Assembly (NCBI GenBank): GCA_030596915.1
Contig: JAUVSX010000078.1
Coordinates: forward strand, 1 to 9,724
Source of the DNA: Chloroflexota bacterium
Lineage (GTDB): Bacteria; Chloroflexota; Anaerolineae; B4-G1
Direction: 5' to 3'
DNA length: 9,724 nt
Shown here: one piece after another, positions 1-6,849 of the stretch
Numbering within the stretch: position 1 is the first letter of the stretch
Layout of the letters: each line of letters starts with the position of its first letter
Program-made: the position numbers and the translations under genes
Notes under the pieces: generated by a model
What the model saw: the letters and a program-made list of their open reading frames with translations, nothing else
Told to the model about the DNA's origin: nothing
Database searches by the model: none

Positions 1-1
1 C

Positions 2-493
2 GCGGGCGCGTTCCTGGTCCACGACTCGCTGCCGGCCACTGACGACGCTGCGGTGGTCACCGCGCTGGAGTCACCCGCTTTCGATCCGTCCCAGGTCGTT
101 GTCCTGAACCAGCCGGTGGGAGTGATGCCCGACGTCTCTGATGGACCGGTGGATGCGGACTGTGATAGCGCGACCGAACGGGTCGAATTCGAGCAGATGA
201 CTCCTGAGCGCATCGAGATTGCGGTGGAGTCCTGCGCTCCCGGATATCTGGTCTTGTCAAGTGCGTGGTACCCTGGTTGGGAGGTCACTGTCAACGGCGA
301 GCCCGCTCCGCTGCACCGGGCAGATTTGCTGTTCAGCGCTGTGAGCGTGGGCAGCGGCTCTCACGCCGTCGTCTACACGTTCAAACCCACAACCGTGTGG
401 ATTGGAGGCGCCGTAACCTTGGTCGCCCTCATCTGTCTCGTCATTCTCGCGATTTCGGCGCTCCATTGTCCCAAGGTTCGCGCGATGCTATAA
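2..493 (+). CDS. C-terminal part of a YfhO-like membrane protein (5' end outside window)
   Basis: The frame is already open at base 2, so this is the last 163 residues of a longer protein; the GTG at 53 is not a convincing start. A soluble beta-rich segment contains the stretch SSAWYPGWEVTVNGEPAPLH, followed by one hydrophobic helix at about residues 130-154 (TVWIGGAVTLVALICLVILA) and a short basic tail. The 'YPGW.. V.G...P..RA' pattern before a final helix is typical of the end of large polytopic YfhO-family proteins, some of which are linked to glycosylation of surface polymers such as teichoic acids. The role here is inferred from that resemblance and from the polysaccharide genes nearby. 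The stop codon lies inside the -10 box of the next gene's promoter, so the downstream gene is probably transcribed separately. Confidence 0.72.
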   Translation, partial: AGAFLVHDSLPATDDAAVVTALESPAFDPSQVVVLNQPVGVMPDVSDGPVDADCDSATERVEFEQMTPERIEIAVESCAPGYLVLSSAWYPGWEVTVNGEPAPLHRADLLFSAVSVGSGSHAVVYTFKPTTVWIGGAVTLVALICLVILAISALHCPKVRAML

Positions 494-494
494 T
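466..494 (+). promoter_or_regulatory. Predicted sigma-70-type promoter for the AmaP-like gene
   Basis: TTGTCC at 466-471 and a perfect TATAAT at 489-494 are separated by exactly 17 bases, and TGC directly before the -10 makes it an extended -10 element. Transcription would start near 500-502, giving a leader of about 50 nt before the ATG at 550. The -10 overlaps the TAA stop of the upstream gene. This is the best promoter match in the window; activity is inferred from sequence only. Confidence 0.7.
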
Positions 495-499
495 GAGTT

Positions 500-531
500 C
501 CGGCCAGTCTGGAGTGCGCAGGTGTGGCCGG
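500..531 (+). promoter_or_regulatory. Stem-loop at the 5' end of the AmaP-like mRNA
   Basis: CCGGCCA (500-506) and TGGCCGG (525-531) form a perfect 7-bp GC-rich stem with an 18-nt loop. It would sit at the very 5' end of a transcript from the promoter at 466-494, just before the Shine-Dalgarno at 535-543. There is no T-run after it, so it is not an intrinsic terminator. A 5' stabilising or regulatory stem is possible; its role is unknown. Confidence 0.4.
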
Positions 532-549
532 TTCAAGAGGAGAGCGACG

Positions 550-1203
550 ATGAACGCCGCGAACAGGGTCGTTGTGGTGGTCCTTCTGCTGGTAGGTATG
601 GTCTTGTGCAGCGTGCTCTTGATCGTGCCAGGCCCCGCGTTTGGCTGGATCGCGGGAGGGTTCGATTCCCTCGCTGGCTACTTCGGCCGGTTCGACGTGG
701 ACAGCGCCAGTTGGGTCTATCAACTGTCGGCGGGCATTTGCCTGGCCGCCGTTCTCAACTTCATCCTGATCCTGCTAATCGTACTGGAGGTGCGCCGGCC
801 AAAGTCTCGGTCGATCCGGGTCGAGAAGGCCTCGGGTGGCGAAGTACTGATTAGCACGGACTTAATCGCCGACCGGCTGCGCTACGAGATTGATCAGCTC
901 CCCGACGTTCTTCGAGTGCGGCCCAAGGTGTGCGCTCGAAGGAAAGGTGTGGCTGTTCAGCTATATGTCGAGACTGCCGCCGGGATAGACGTACCCGAGA
1001 AAGCGGAGCGGATCGTTGCGATGACGCGAGTGGTTCTTGAAGACAGACTGGGCCTGAAACTCGCTCGAGATCCGTTTGTCCACCTGAAGGCCATCCAGTA
1101 CCCGCGGGTGACGACCACTCCGGTCAAGCAAGACGCACCCTCTCCACCGGTGTTGGCTGGTGGCGATGAGGAGGAAATGGAAGCTCCGGGAGACGAGGCG
1201 TAG
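550..1203 (+). CDS. AmaP-like (alkaline shock membrane anchor) protein
   Basis: This 217-residue protein has two hydrophobic helices at about 6-27 and 57-80, joined by a short loop with IVPGPAFGW and GGFDSLAGYFGRFDVDSA. A cytoplasmic domain at about 95-185 (starting GGEVLISTDLIADRL, ending near HLKAIQYPR) resembles the Asp23/DUF322 fold, and an acidic tail ends in DEEEMEAPGDEA. This matches AmaP, which anchors Asp23 to the membrane in Firmicutes and relates to envelope stress. No Asp23 gene is visible here, so the partner is unknown. The ATG at 550 is chosen because AAGAGGAGA (535-543) is at good spacing; the frame is open to 265 but that extension lacks a ribosome site and would overlap the upstream gene. 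It is probably transcribed from the promoter at 466-494. Confidence 0.72.
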   Translation: MNAANRVVVVVLLLVGMVLCSVLLIVPGPAFGWIAGGFDSLAGYFGRFDVDSASWVYQLSAGICLAAVLNFILILLIVLEVRRPKSRSIRVEKASGGEVLISTDLIADRLRYEIDQLPDVLRVRPKVCARRKGVAVQLYVETAAGIDVPEKAERIVAMTRVVLEDRLGLKLARDPFVHLKAIQYPRVTTTPVKQDAPSPPVLAGGDEEEMEAPGDEA

Positions 1204-1228
1204 GGGCATGCCTTTCGCGTGACGGCCC

Positions 1229-1837
1229 GTGCCCATTCGGTCGTCGCCAGAGATCTCTATGGTCGCACAGGATAGCACCAGCGAGCATGTCTTCGAACAA
1301 CTGGCCCTCCAGACCGGGCACTCAGACCTCGCCTCCCGCGTGGAGAGCCTCCTTTTTGTCATGGACGGGCCGGTGGCGCTCAGTCGCCTTGCGGAGGCGC
1401 TGCAGGTCACGGTGGGTCGAGTAGAGCGTGCATTGGCCGCACTTGAGGTTGCGCGATCCGGTCGGGGATTGCGACTCGAGCGCATGGGCCACCGAGTGCA
1501 ACTGGCTACCTCGCCCGAGGCGGCTGCCAGTGTCAAGCGGCTCCTGGGCCTTGAGACCAAGATGCGCTTCTCTCGGGCGGCGCTCGAGACGCTTGCCATC
1601 GTCGCCTACCGGCAGCCGATCACGCGCCCAGGGATCGAGGCCATACGCGGCGTCGATTCGGACAGCGTGGTGCGCACACTCCTGAGCGCCGGTCGGGGGG
1701 CAGAGAGAGGTCGGGCGCCTACCGTCGGGCGCCCGATTCTGTTCGGGACAACATTCGAGTTCCTGCAGCACTTCGGCCTGCGAAGTCTTGATGAACTGCC
1801 GCCCTTGGATGGCGCGTCGTTCACGGAAGAGGGCTGA
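1229..1837 (+). CDS. scpB: Segregation and condensation protein B (ScpB)
   Basis: ScpB is the kleisin-associated subunit of the SMC-ScpAB condensin complex, which compacts and segregates the chromosome. The 202-residue product has the two winged-helix domains of the family: about 33-105 (beginning LASRVESLLFVMDGPVAL) and about 113-190. The second carries the hallmarks ETLAIVAYRQPITRPGIEAI, GVDSD, TVGRPILFGTTFEFLQHFGL and SLDELPPL. One stretch is unusual: LLSAGRGAERGR, where relatives usually have two hydrophobic residues in place of RG (156-157). The start is uncertain: GTG at 1229 or ATG at 1259, neither with a clear ribosome site; both keep the conserved core. ScpA, its usual upstream neighbour, is absent here. 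The stop TGA overlaps the next ATG (TGATG), indicating translational coupling. Confidence 0.93.
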   Translation: MPIRSSPEISMVAQDSTSEHVFEQLALQTGHSDLASRVESLLFVMDGPVALSRLAEALQVTVGRVERALAALEVARSGRGLRLERMGHRVQLATSPEAAASVKRLLGLETKMRFSRAALETLAIVAYRQPITRPGIEAIRGVDSDSVVRTLLSAGRGAERGRAPTVGRPILFGTTFEFLQHFGLRSLDELPPLDGASFTEEG

Positions 1838-3465
1838 TGGCACGTCTTTTCCGATCCTGTCTTCCCTATTCCCTCGTTCGGGTTCTGGTGGTCGGGGGGG
1901 TCTTGGCCTGCATCGGTGGGCTGGTCGGGACGAGCGCCGACGCGATGGCCGTGGATGTTCGAACCGTCCAGGTATGGCCAGATCGGAACGTCGGAGTCGT
2001 GACCGGGCGCCTCGATGGTGCTACCGCTCACCTGGACACGGTGGCGCTGCCATTCGGAGTCGTGAGCGCAGCGTCGGGGGGTGCTGTCCGCGGGCGAACC
2101 TATCTATCCCTTCCACTGCAAGTCTTCCCCCTGGCAACCGCCGCGTTGCGTGCAACGCTGTATGCTTACGCCGACAGTGCGTCGAACGCGGGTGAGGCCA
2201 GGCTCGGGGTGTACCGCGTGCTGCACGAGTGGGATTCAGCGTTCCAGAGCAGCAACCTGGGGACGTGGCCGGTCCTGCTCAACGTGCCGGTGGCCGTCAC
2301 TGGCGTCCGTGTCGGGGGGCCGAGTCTTAGCTCGTCGTCGCGAGATCGCCTGGGTGCAGGTTCGATCTTCGAATCGACCGACACGCTGGCCATGGGGGCA
2401 TGGGCCGCTTCCAAGGCGGACGCCCGTCCCCCCGGCCACGCGGTACCATTGCCCCAGCAAGTCGCTGAACTGTACATCGACCTCGCCACGTCAGAGGTCT
2501 CAGTTGGCGCAAGTACCAAGGTGGACATCCGTGTCAGGGACGTCGGTGACCTGAGACGGGCGGAGATCGTGGTCGAGTTCGACCCAACGATCTTGGAGGT
2601 CGTCGACGCATACCCAGATGTGGAGGGTGTGCAGATTGAGGTCGGCCCATTCCTCAACCCAGAGTCGGCCGTGCGGAACGTAGTGGCGCCGGATCGTGGC
2701 GAGATCGAGTTCTCACAGGAGGCTATTGGTCCGGCTGTGGATGGCAGCGGGGTGCTGGCCAGCATCACCTTCCGCGGCAAGACGCCGGGAAAGTCGGCGA
2801 TTGGTTTTGCAAACATCCTGTTGGAGAGTAGCGACGGGCAGGACTTGGAGGCGCGAGGCCAATCGGGAAGCATCGCTGTGGTACCCGGTGCGACGGACGC
2901 GGGGCCGACGACGCCGGCCGCCTCTCCGGCAGGGAATCCTCCGCCTTCCGTGACGCCCGGGCTCGTGCCGACGCGCGTCCCTCCCACACGGCTTGTCCCG
3001 ACGCGCGTCCCTCCCACACGTGAGCTCGTCCTCACGCCCACCCCCCCTATCTCGCCGCTGGGAACGCCTATTCCGCCAGCGCCCCCCGGAACCGTTGTGA
3101 CGATGACGGAGTTCGCGGGGATTTGGATCACCTGGGATGTCACGTCGCTGCTCAGGGCGTGGTTATCTCGAGAGGTCCCAAACTACGGACTGGCTATTGC
3201 TTCTGCCCCCGTCCCGCACGCCGGGCCAGGGACCGCAGGAAATCTGCTCCTGGCACGGTGGTTCACCTCTGGGAATCCGGAAACTGTCCCCTATGTCATA
3301 GTGGAGTATCAGGTACTTCCTGTGACACCAACCCCGACGGCAACGAGCCCGCCCGTGCTGCCGCCCGCGGGCCACCCGAGTCCCTCTGGCGGATTGGCAG
3401 CGGTAGGGCTGGCGCTCGTTGGACTTGCACTACTGATTGTCGGACTGGCAAGGCGCCCAAGATAG
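1837..3465 (+). CDS. Secreted cohesin-domain surface protein with a split DNRLRE-like domain
   Basis: This 542-residue protein has a signal peptide (hydrophobic 13-31, likely cleavage after about A38). Residues 85-135 (TYLSLPL, ATLYAYADSA, LGVYRVLHEWD) look like the first half of a DNRLRE/carbohydrate-binding-type beta domain. Residues 210-348 form a cohesin-like domain (VSVGASTKVDIRV, VVEFDPTILEVVDA, GSGVLASITFRG). A Pro/Thr linker (351-418) follows. Residues 428-493 (WDVTSLLRAWLS, NYGLAIAS, VPYVIVEYQV) look like the second half of the DNRLRE-type domain. A second P/T linker, LPPAG at 508-512, a membrane helix (about 518-536) and ARRPR finish the protein, consistent with surface anchoring. 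No dockerin partner is visible. It overlaps scpB by one base and lies 8 nt before the sugar kinase, so it is probably co-transcribed with both. A role in surface polysaccharide binding or assembly is inferred. Confidence 0.8.
   Translation: MARLFRSCLPYSLVRVLVVGGVLACIGGLVGTSADAMAVDVRTVQVWPDRNVGVVTGRLDGATAHLDTVALPFGVVSAASGGAVRGRTYLSLPLQVFPLATAALRATLYAYADSASNAGEARLGVYRVLHEWDSAFQSSNLGTWPVLLNVPVAVTGVRVGGPSLSSSSRDRLGAGSIFESTDTLAMGAWAASKADARPPGHAVPLPQQVAELYIDLATSEVSVGASTKVDIRVRDVGDLRRAEIVVEFDPTILEVVDAYPDVEGVQIEVGPFLNPESAVRNVVAPDRGEIEFSQEAIGPAVDGSGVLASITFRGKTPGKSAIGFANILLESSDGQDLEARGQSGSIAVVPGATDAGPTTPAASPAGNPPPSVTPGLVPTRVPPTRLVPTRVPPTRELVLTPTPPISPLGTPIPPAPPGTVVTMTEFAGIWITWDVTSLLRAWLSREVPNYGLAIASAPVPHAGPGTAGNLLLARWFTSGNPETVPYVIVEYQVLPVTPTPTATSPPVLPPAGHPSPSGGLAAVGLALVGLALLIVGLARRPR
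2961..3020 (+). repeat. 30-bp tandem repeat (2 copies) in the Pro-rich linker
   Basis: Two adjacent 30-bp units (2961-2990 and 2991-3020) differ at two positions and share the exact 22-base core ending CCCTCCCACACG. They encode LVPTRVPPTR twice (residues 376-395). The spacing keeps the reading frame, so slippage here would change linker length without breaking the protein. Confidence 0.85.
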
Positions 3466-3473
3466 GAGCTGCG

Positions 3474-4658
3474 ATGCGCCGCCGCCTGGATCGTGTGGGG
3501 GACGAGTTCGAGCTCAGGTTTGGCGGCAAGCCCGAGGTCTGGATGCGCGCCCCCGGACGGGTCGATCTGATGGGCAGCCACACTGACTACAATATGGGTC
3601 ATGTGCTAACGCTGGCCATCGAGCAGGATACGTGGATCGCTGCACGTCCGCGCCGCGACCGTACCGTCGCAGTCTACTCGCTGAACGCTGAGGGAGGCGG
3701 ACCGTTCGATCTCGACGCAATTGCCCATGACTGGACTGCGCCCTGGACGAACTACGTCCGTGGCGTGGCGGATACTCTTCAGCGCGCAGGCTACCGCCTG
3801 TGCGGCTTCGATGGTCTGGTTCATAGCACGGTGCCGATAGGAAGCGGCCTTAGCTCGTCGGCGGCGCTCGAGGTCGCCTGCGCGCTGATCTTCGTGGAGT
3901 TGGGAGGCTGGAGCATCGATCCCGTGCGCCTTGCGCAGCTTTGCCAGCGGGCAGAGAATGAGTTTGTAGGGATGAACTGCGGGATCCTTGATCAGTATTC
4001 GTCTACGATGGGCCAGAAAGGGTGTGCACTGCTGTTGGACTGCCGCGACCTGCGGAGCGAACCAGTACCGCTGGGAGAGGACACACGTGTCGTGATATGC
4101 GATACGCGATCGAGGCGGGAGCTGACGGGCTCAGAGTACCCGGAGCGCCGTGCCCAGTGCGAGCAGGGCGCCAGCCTCCTGGCGCAGTTCTATCCTGGCG
4201 TGACTGCGCTGCGCGATGTGACGATCGACGAGTATCTGGCGCACGAGGCAGACCTGCCCCTGGCCGTGGCGCGACGCTGCCGCTTCATCATCGAGGAGAA
4301 CGAGCGCGTGCTTGGGTTGGCAGAGGCGCTCTCGACTGCCGACCGCGGCGCCATCTGCGACCTGACCGCGGAGTCGTACGTGGGGGCGCGGGATCTGTTC
4401 GAGATCGGTTCGAGCGAGATGGCGGCGATGATGGACGCGATGCGGAGCGCACCGGGCGTCATCGGTGCGCGTCAGGCCGGGGCCGGCTTCGGCGGCTGTA
4501 TGGTCGCGCTCGTCGATGCGCCACAGGTCTCAGGATTCGCGCGGCACGTCGAGAAGACATACGCGAGGGTCACTGGCATCAAGCCGAAGGTATACGCGAT
4601 GCATGCCGCCGCTGGCGCTGGGCCGCTGCCCACCGTCCCTGCTAATCGCGCGTCATAG
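3474..4658 (+). CDS. Galactokinase-family (GHMP) sugar kinase
   Basis: GHMP-superfamily sugar kinase of galactokinase type: ATP-dependent phosphorylation of a sugar at C1, galactose in the Leloir pathway for classical members. The 394-residue length is normal. The ATP-binding loop is VPIGSGLSSSAALEVA (120-135), the catalytic-base motif is CGILDQ (D173), and the C-terminal glycine motif is QAGAGFGGCMV (334-344). The sugar-binding signature is altered: GRVDLMGSHTDYN (28-40) instead of the usual GRVNLIGEHTDYN, so the sugar-contacting Glu is Ser35. The late motif reads RDLFEIGSSEM (306-316) where classical enzymes have RDDYEVSCPEL-like sequence. Specificity is therefore uncertain. ATG 3474 is chosen for AGGAG at 3464-3468; the open frame back to 3123 overlaps the previous gene. 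It probably supplies an activated sugar for polysaccharide synthesis. Confidence 0.85.
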   Translation: MRRRLDRVGDEFELRFGGKPEVWMRAPGRVDLMGSHTDYNMGHVLTLAIEQDTWIAARPRRDRTVAVYSLNAEGGGPFDLDAIAHDWTAPWTNYVRGVADTLQRAGYRLCGFDGLVHSTVPIGSGLSSSAALEVACALIFVELGGWSIDPVRLAQLCQRAENEFVGMNCGILDQYSSTMGQKGCALLLDCRDLRSEPVPLGEDTRVVICDTRSRRELTGSEYPERRAQCEQGASLLAQFYPGVTALRDVTIDEYLAHEADLPLAVARRCRFIIEENERVLGLAEALSTADRGAICDLTAESYVGARDLFEIGSSEMAAMMDAMRSAPGVIGARQAGAGFGGCMVALVDAPQVSGFARHVEKTYARVTGIKPKVYAMHAAAGAGPLPTVPANRAS

Positions 4659-4712
4659 GGGGGCGCCGACCTTCCGGCACGTGAACTCGAGCGCCGGGTT
4701 CAGCCCCTGTGC

Positions 4713-5372
4713 TCAGTAACCGCCGAGAACACTGTCTCGAGGTGCGTCGTCCAGGACCGCCCCGACTACGCGAACGTGGACCCGGCGCAATATCTCCTTG
4801 GCCCGCAGGGCGTGGTCTCGCCGCGTCTGCCCCGCTGCGACTACTAGTAGCACGCCGTCCACCTTGGTGCCCAGCACTGCCGTGTCTGTCGCGGAAACCA
4901 CCGGGGGGGCGTCGAATAGCACGACATCCGCGCGCGACTTGAGCATCGCAATCACCGCCTCCATTCGCCGAGAGCCCAGGATGTCGGCAGGGTTCGGAGG
5001 CAACGGACCACTGGGCACCAGCCATAGATTCTCCACGCCAACGTCCAGCAGCGGCAGATCATCCAGGCTTGTCTCTTCGACGATCATGGTCGTCAGACCT
5101 CGATCGTTTGGAGCGCCAAAGATGTCGTGTAGCGCGGGACGGCGCAAGTCCGCATCAACCAACACTGTGCGTCGCTCTCCCTGCGCCATCGCAACTGCTA
5201 GATTCGCTACGACTGTGGACTTGCCCTCGCCGGGCGCCGCCGTCGTAACGATCAGGGTCTCGATAGGGTCGTCGAGCGCGGCGGAGGTCAGATTGGTCCG
5301 CAGCGTGCGGTATGCCTCTGCGGCGCGGCTCCTCGGAGCGGTAAGCGTGATCAGATCAGGTTGTGCAGCCAT
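4713..5372 (-). CDS. CpsD/CapB-type bacterial tyrosine kinase
   Basis: BY-kinases of the CpsD/CapB type pair with a membrane CpsC/Wzz partner and control exopolysaccharide chain length and export through cycles of autophosphorylation. The 219-residue protein shows AEAYRTLRTNL (18-28), Walker A TAAPGEGKST (44-53, K51), Walker A' VLVDADLRRP (70-79), the family motif SGPLPPNPADILGS (121-134) and Walker B VVLFDAPP (150-157). The usual C-terminal tyrosine cluster is nearly absent: the chain ends SVLGGY, with a single terminal Tyr219, the only other Tyr being Tyr21. The ATG at 5372 follows an AGGGG ribosome site at suitable spacing. It is the last gene of the - strand block, 32 nt after the adjoining PCP gene that likely acts as its activator. 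Confidence 0.88.
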   Translation of the reverse strand: MAAQPDLITLTAPRSRAAEAYRTLRTNLTSAALDDPIETLIVTTAAPGEGKSTVVANLAVAMAQGERRTVLVDADLRRPALHDIFGAPNDRGLTTMIVEETSLDDLPLLDVGVENLWLVPSGPLPPNPADILGSRRMEAVIAMLKSRADVVLFDAPPVVSATDTAVLGTKVDGVLLVVAAGQTRRDHALRAKEILRRVHVRVVGAVLDDAPRDSVLGGY

Positions 5373-5404
5373 AATCGTCCCCTGTCGCTACCACGGATCG
5401 CGGG

Positions 5405-6058
5405 TCAGTCGGCTCGCGGAATTGCCCCCACTACGATCAGGTCTAGCTGTTGCTCAACGTCCCGCGGAGTCCGGATAACACCGGCGTCGACCCACTCCAG
5501 GAAGAAGACAACCACGCCGGCGATGATAAGGCCGAAGACGACGCCTGCCACAGTGATGACCTTGGTCTGTGGCCACGATTGCGTGTAACGTGGCTCGTCA
5601 CGCAGGTAGGCGTAGACACGGTCCTCCTTGCGCTGGAGTTGGTTCTGGCTATCGCGCCACTCAATGAACAGAACCGCCCACGTCCGAGCGATATCGTTAG
5701 CCTGGTCCCCGTCGTAGTCTTCGATCTCGACGGTGATCACCATCCGGTCGTCCTCCGCCGCGAAGTGGGCCTTGCTGCGGAGCTGCTCCGGTTTCCGGTT
5801 GAGCTGAAGCCGGTCAATGACCTTCTGGGCCCACTGATTTGAGTCGGCCACCGTCATGTAGGTGCGAAGCGTCATCTTCGCCGCCTGTGCAAGGCCCCAG
5901 TCGGGGCGCGCAGGCTCGATCACGATCTCTGCCGTCGACTCGTAGCGCGGGTTCTGAAGCATGCTGAACGCGTATGCACTGACGGTCGTAAGCGCGACGG
6001 CAAGGAGGATAATCCACCAGCGTCTGCGCAGGATTCCCAGGTAGTTCCCCAATTCCAT
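5405..6058 (-). CDS. Polysaccharide co-polymerase (CpsC/Wzz-type), copy 1
   Basis: This 217-residue protein sets chain length of exported polysaccharide and, in CpsC-type systems, activates the tyrosine kinase. It begins MELGNYLGILRRRWW, then has a helix at about 15-33, a soluble region with YESTAEIVIEPA and a helical stretch (about 115-155), a second helix at about 166-188, and a cytoplasmic tail RTPRDVEQQLDLIVVGAIPR typical of Wzz/CpsC proteins. It is short compared with O-antigen Wzz proteins, fitting the CpsC type. A GAGGAG ribosome site (6068-6073) lies 9 nt before the ATG. It sits next to the kinase and likely has its own promoter (6088-6116). It is paralogous to the next gene upstream. 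Confidence 0.87.
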   Translation of the reverse strand: MELGNYLGILRRRWWIILLAVALTTVSAYAFSMLQNPRYESTAEIVIEPARPDWGLAQAAKMTLRTYMTVADSNQWAQKVIDRLQLNRKPEQLRSKAHFAAEDDRMVITVEIEDYDGDQANDIARTWAVLFIEWRDSQNQLQRKEDRVYAYLRDEPRYTQSWPQTKVITVAGVVFGLIIAGVVVFFLEWVDAGVIRTPRDVEQQLDLIVVGAIPRAD

Positions 6059-6087
6059 CTCAGTGTCTCCTCAAGCGAGCGGACGCG

Positions 6088-6116
6088 ATTGTACCACATC
6101 CGCCAGCGGCCAGCAA
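6088..6116 (-). promoter_or_regulatory. Predicted internal promoter for PCP copy 1 and the tyrosine kinase
   Basis: On the - strand, TTGCTG (6116-6111) and TACAAT (6093-6088) are separated by 17 bases, and TGG directly before the -10 gives an extended -10 element. Transcription would start near 6081, leaving about 23 nt before the ATG at 6058. The -10 is good, the -35 matches only the TTG half. The -35 falls in a small hairpin (GGCCA/TGGCC, 6108-6121). Inference from sequence only. Confidence 0.5.
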
Positions 6117-6127
6117 TGGCCGATCAA

Positions 6128-6802
6128 CTACCCGCGAGGTATCGCGCCGAGGACCGGGAGTCCTAGCTCCTCCAGTTCGGCGGCCTCGTTGACAGTCGGA
6201 TCGAGGTAGTGCCACAGCAGGGCGAGGGCGACGCCCACGACGAGTGCCAAGGCTATCTTGACCGCCGGACCCGTCAACTGGGCTCGGAGACCGGCCGCCA
6301 CCGGCACCGGTACTGGCTCGTCAAGCGGTCTCACTGCGGGTTCGATGCCCTCGAGCTGCGGGAAGTAGGCGGCAGCGTTGGTGGTCAGCTCTATACTGAT
6401 GGCCTCCGCCACCACCACAGCCTCGACCGGATCAGGCCAGGTTAGGTAGATGACCAGGACCGACTGTGCGTTGTCAGAAACGAGGGCCTGCTGCACTGCG
6501 GCAGCCGGAACATCTTTGCCACCCGCGTGAAGCAGGTCCGCCACGGACTGGGCGAAGGCGCCGGTGAGGGCCACGTCGGCCAGTCCGTTGGCGACGTACT
6601 CAGAGGTGAGCCAGGGGTAGTAGCGATCGTAGTCTTCGCTCGTCGCCGCGGGCGTTGTGCCCGCGGCGTATCGGACAACGACCTGATAGAGTGGCGCTGG
6701 GGGCGTGTACGTAACGGCAACGTAGATCACGACAACGATCACGGGCGCCACTACTAGCCACCAGCGGCGCCTGAGTGGTTTCCAGTAGTTCCTCAGTTCC
6801 AT
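6128..6802 (-). CDS. Polysaccharide co-polymerase-like (CpsC/Wzz-type), copy 2
   Basis: A second CpsC/Wzz-like membrane protein of 224 residues. It starts MELRNYWKPLRRRWW, nearly the same as copy 1, with helices at about 13-31 and 179-198 and a cytoplasmic tail ending LEELGLPVLGAIPRG. The periplasmic part (about 32-178) is clearly different from copy 1, with many Ala/Val residues and a VPVPV stretch near 164-168. It likely takes part with copy 1 in polymer length control or export; it could instead be a diverged accessory partner. The ATG at 6802 follows a GAGGGAG ribosome site. It lies 47 nt after the glycosyltransferase, with a GC hairpin between them, and 69 nt before copy 1. Confidence 0.8.
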   Translation of the reverse strand: MELRNYWKPLRRRWWLVVAPVIVVVIYVAVTYTPPAPLYQVVVRYAAGTTPAATSEDYDRYYPWLTSEYVANGLADVALTGAFAQSVADLLHAGGKDVPAAAVQQALVSDNAQSVLVIYLTWPDPVEAVVVAEAISIELTTNAAAYFPQLEGIEPAVRPLDEPVPVPVAAGLRAQLTGPAVKIALALVVGVALALLWHYLDPTVNEAAELEELGLPVLGAIPRG

Positions 6803-6817
6803 CCTACGTTCTCCCTC

Positions 6818-6832
6818 GCCCCGCCGCGGGGC
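6818..6832 (-). promoter_or_regulatory. Intercistronic GC-rich hairpin
   Basis: A perfect 6-bp stem (GCCCCG/CGGGGC) with a 3-nt loop lies between the glycosyltransferase stop and the ribosome site of PCP copy 2. It has no T-run, so it is not a standard terminator. It may stabilise or partly separate the two parts of the mRNA. Confidence 0.35.
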
Positions 6833-6849
6833 CCTGATTCAGGCAGCGC

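Noticed and set aside
265..549. Upstream extension of the AmaP-like frame
   Set aside because: It overlaps the preceding gene, has no ribosome site and adds low-complexity Arg-rich sequence; the ATG at 550 has a good ribosome site and gives the family length.
2166..3143. Long open frame (325 aa) on the - strand opposite the cohesin protein gene
   Set aside because: It is composition-driven: the opposite strand encodes a protein with signal peptide, recognisable domains and a ribosome-coupled start.
3123..3473. Upstream extension of the galactokinase-like frame
   Set aside because: It lies within the cohesin protein gene; ATG 3474 has AGGAG at correct spacing and gives the normal length.
4659..4712. 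Bidirectional terminator between the convergent genes
   Set aside because: Only weak 4-5 bp GC stems are present and no T-run follows on either strand.
6108..6121. GGCCA-GCAA-TGGCC hairpin as a terminator after PCP copy 2
   Set aside because: The stem is only 5 bp with no T-run, and it overlaps the predicted -35 of the next promoter.
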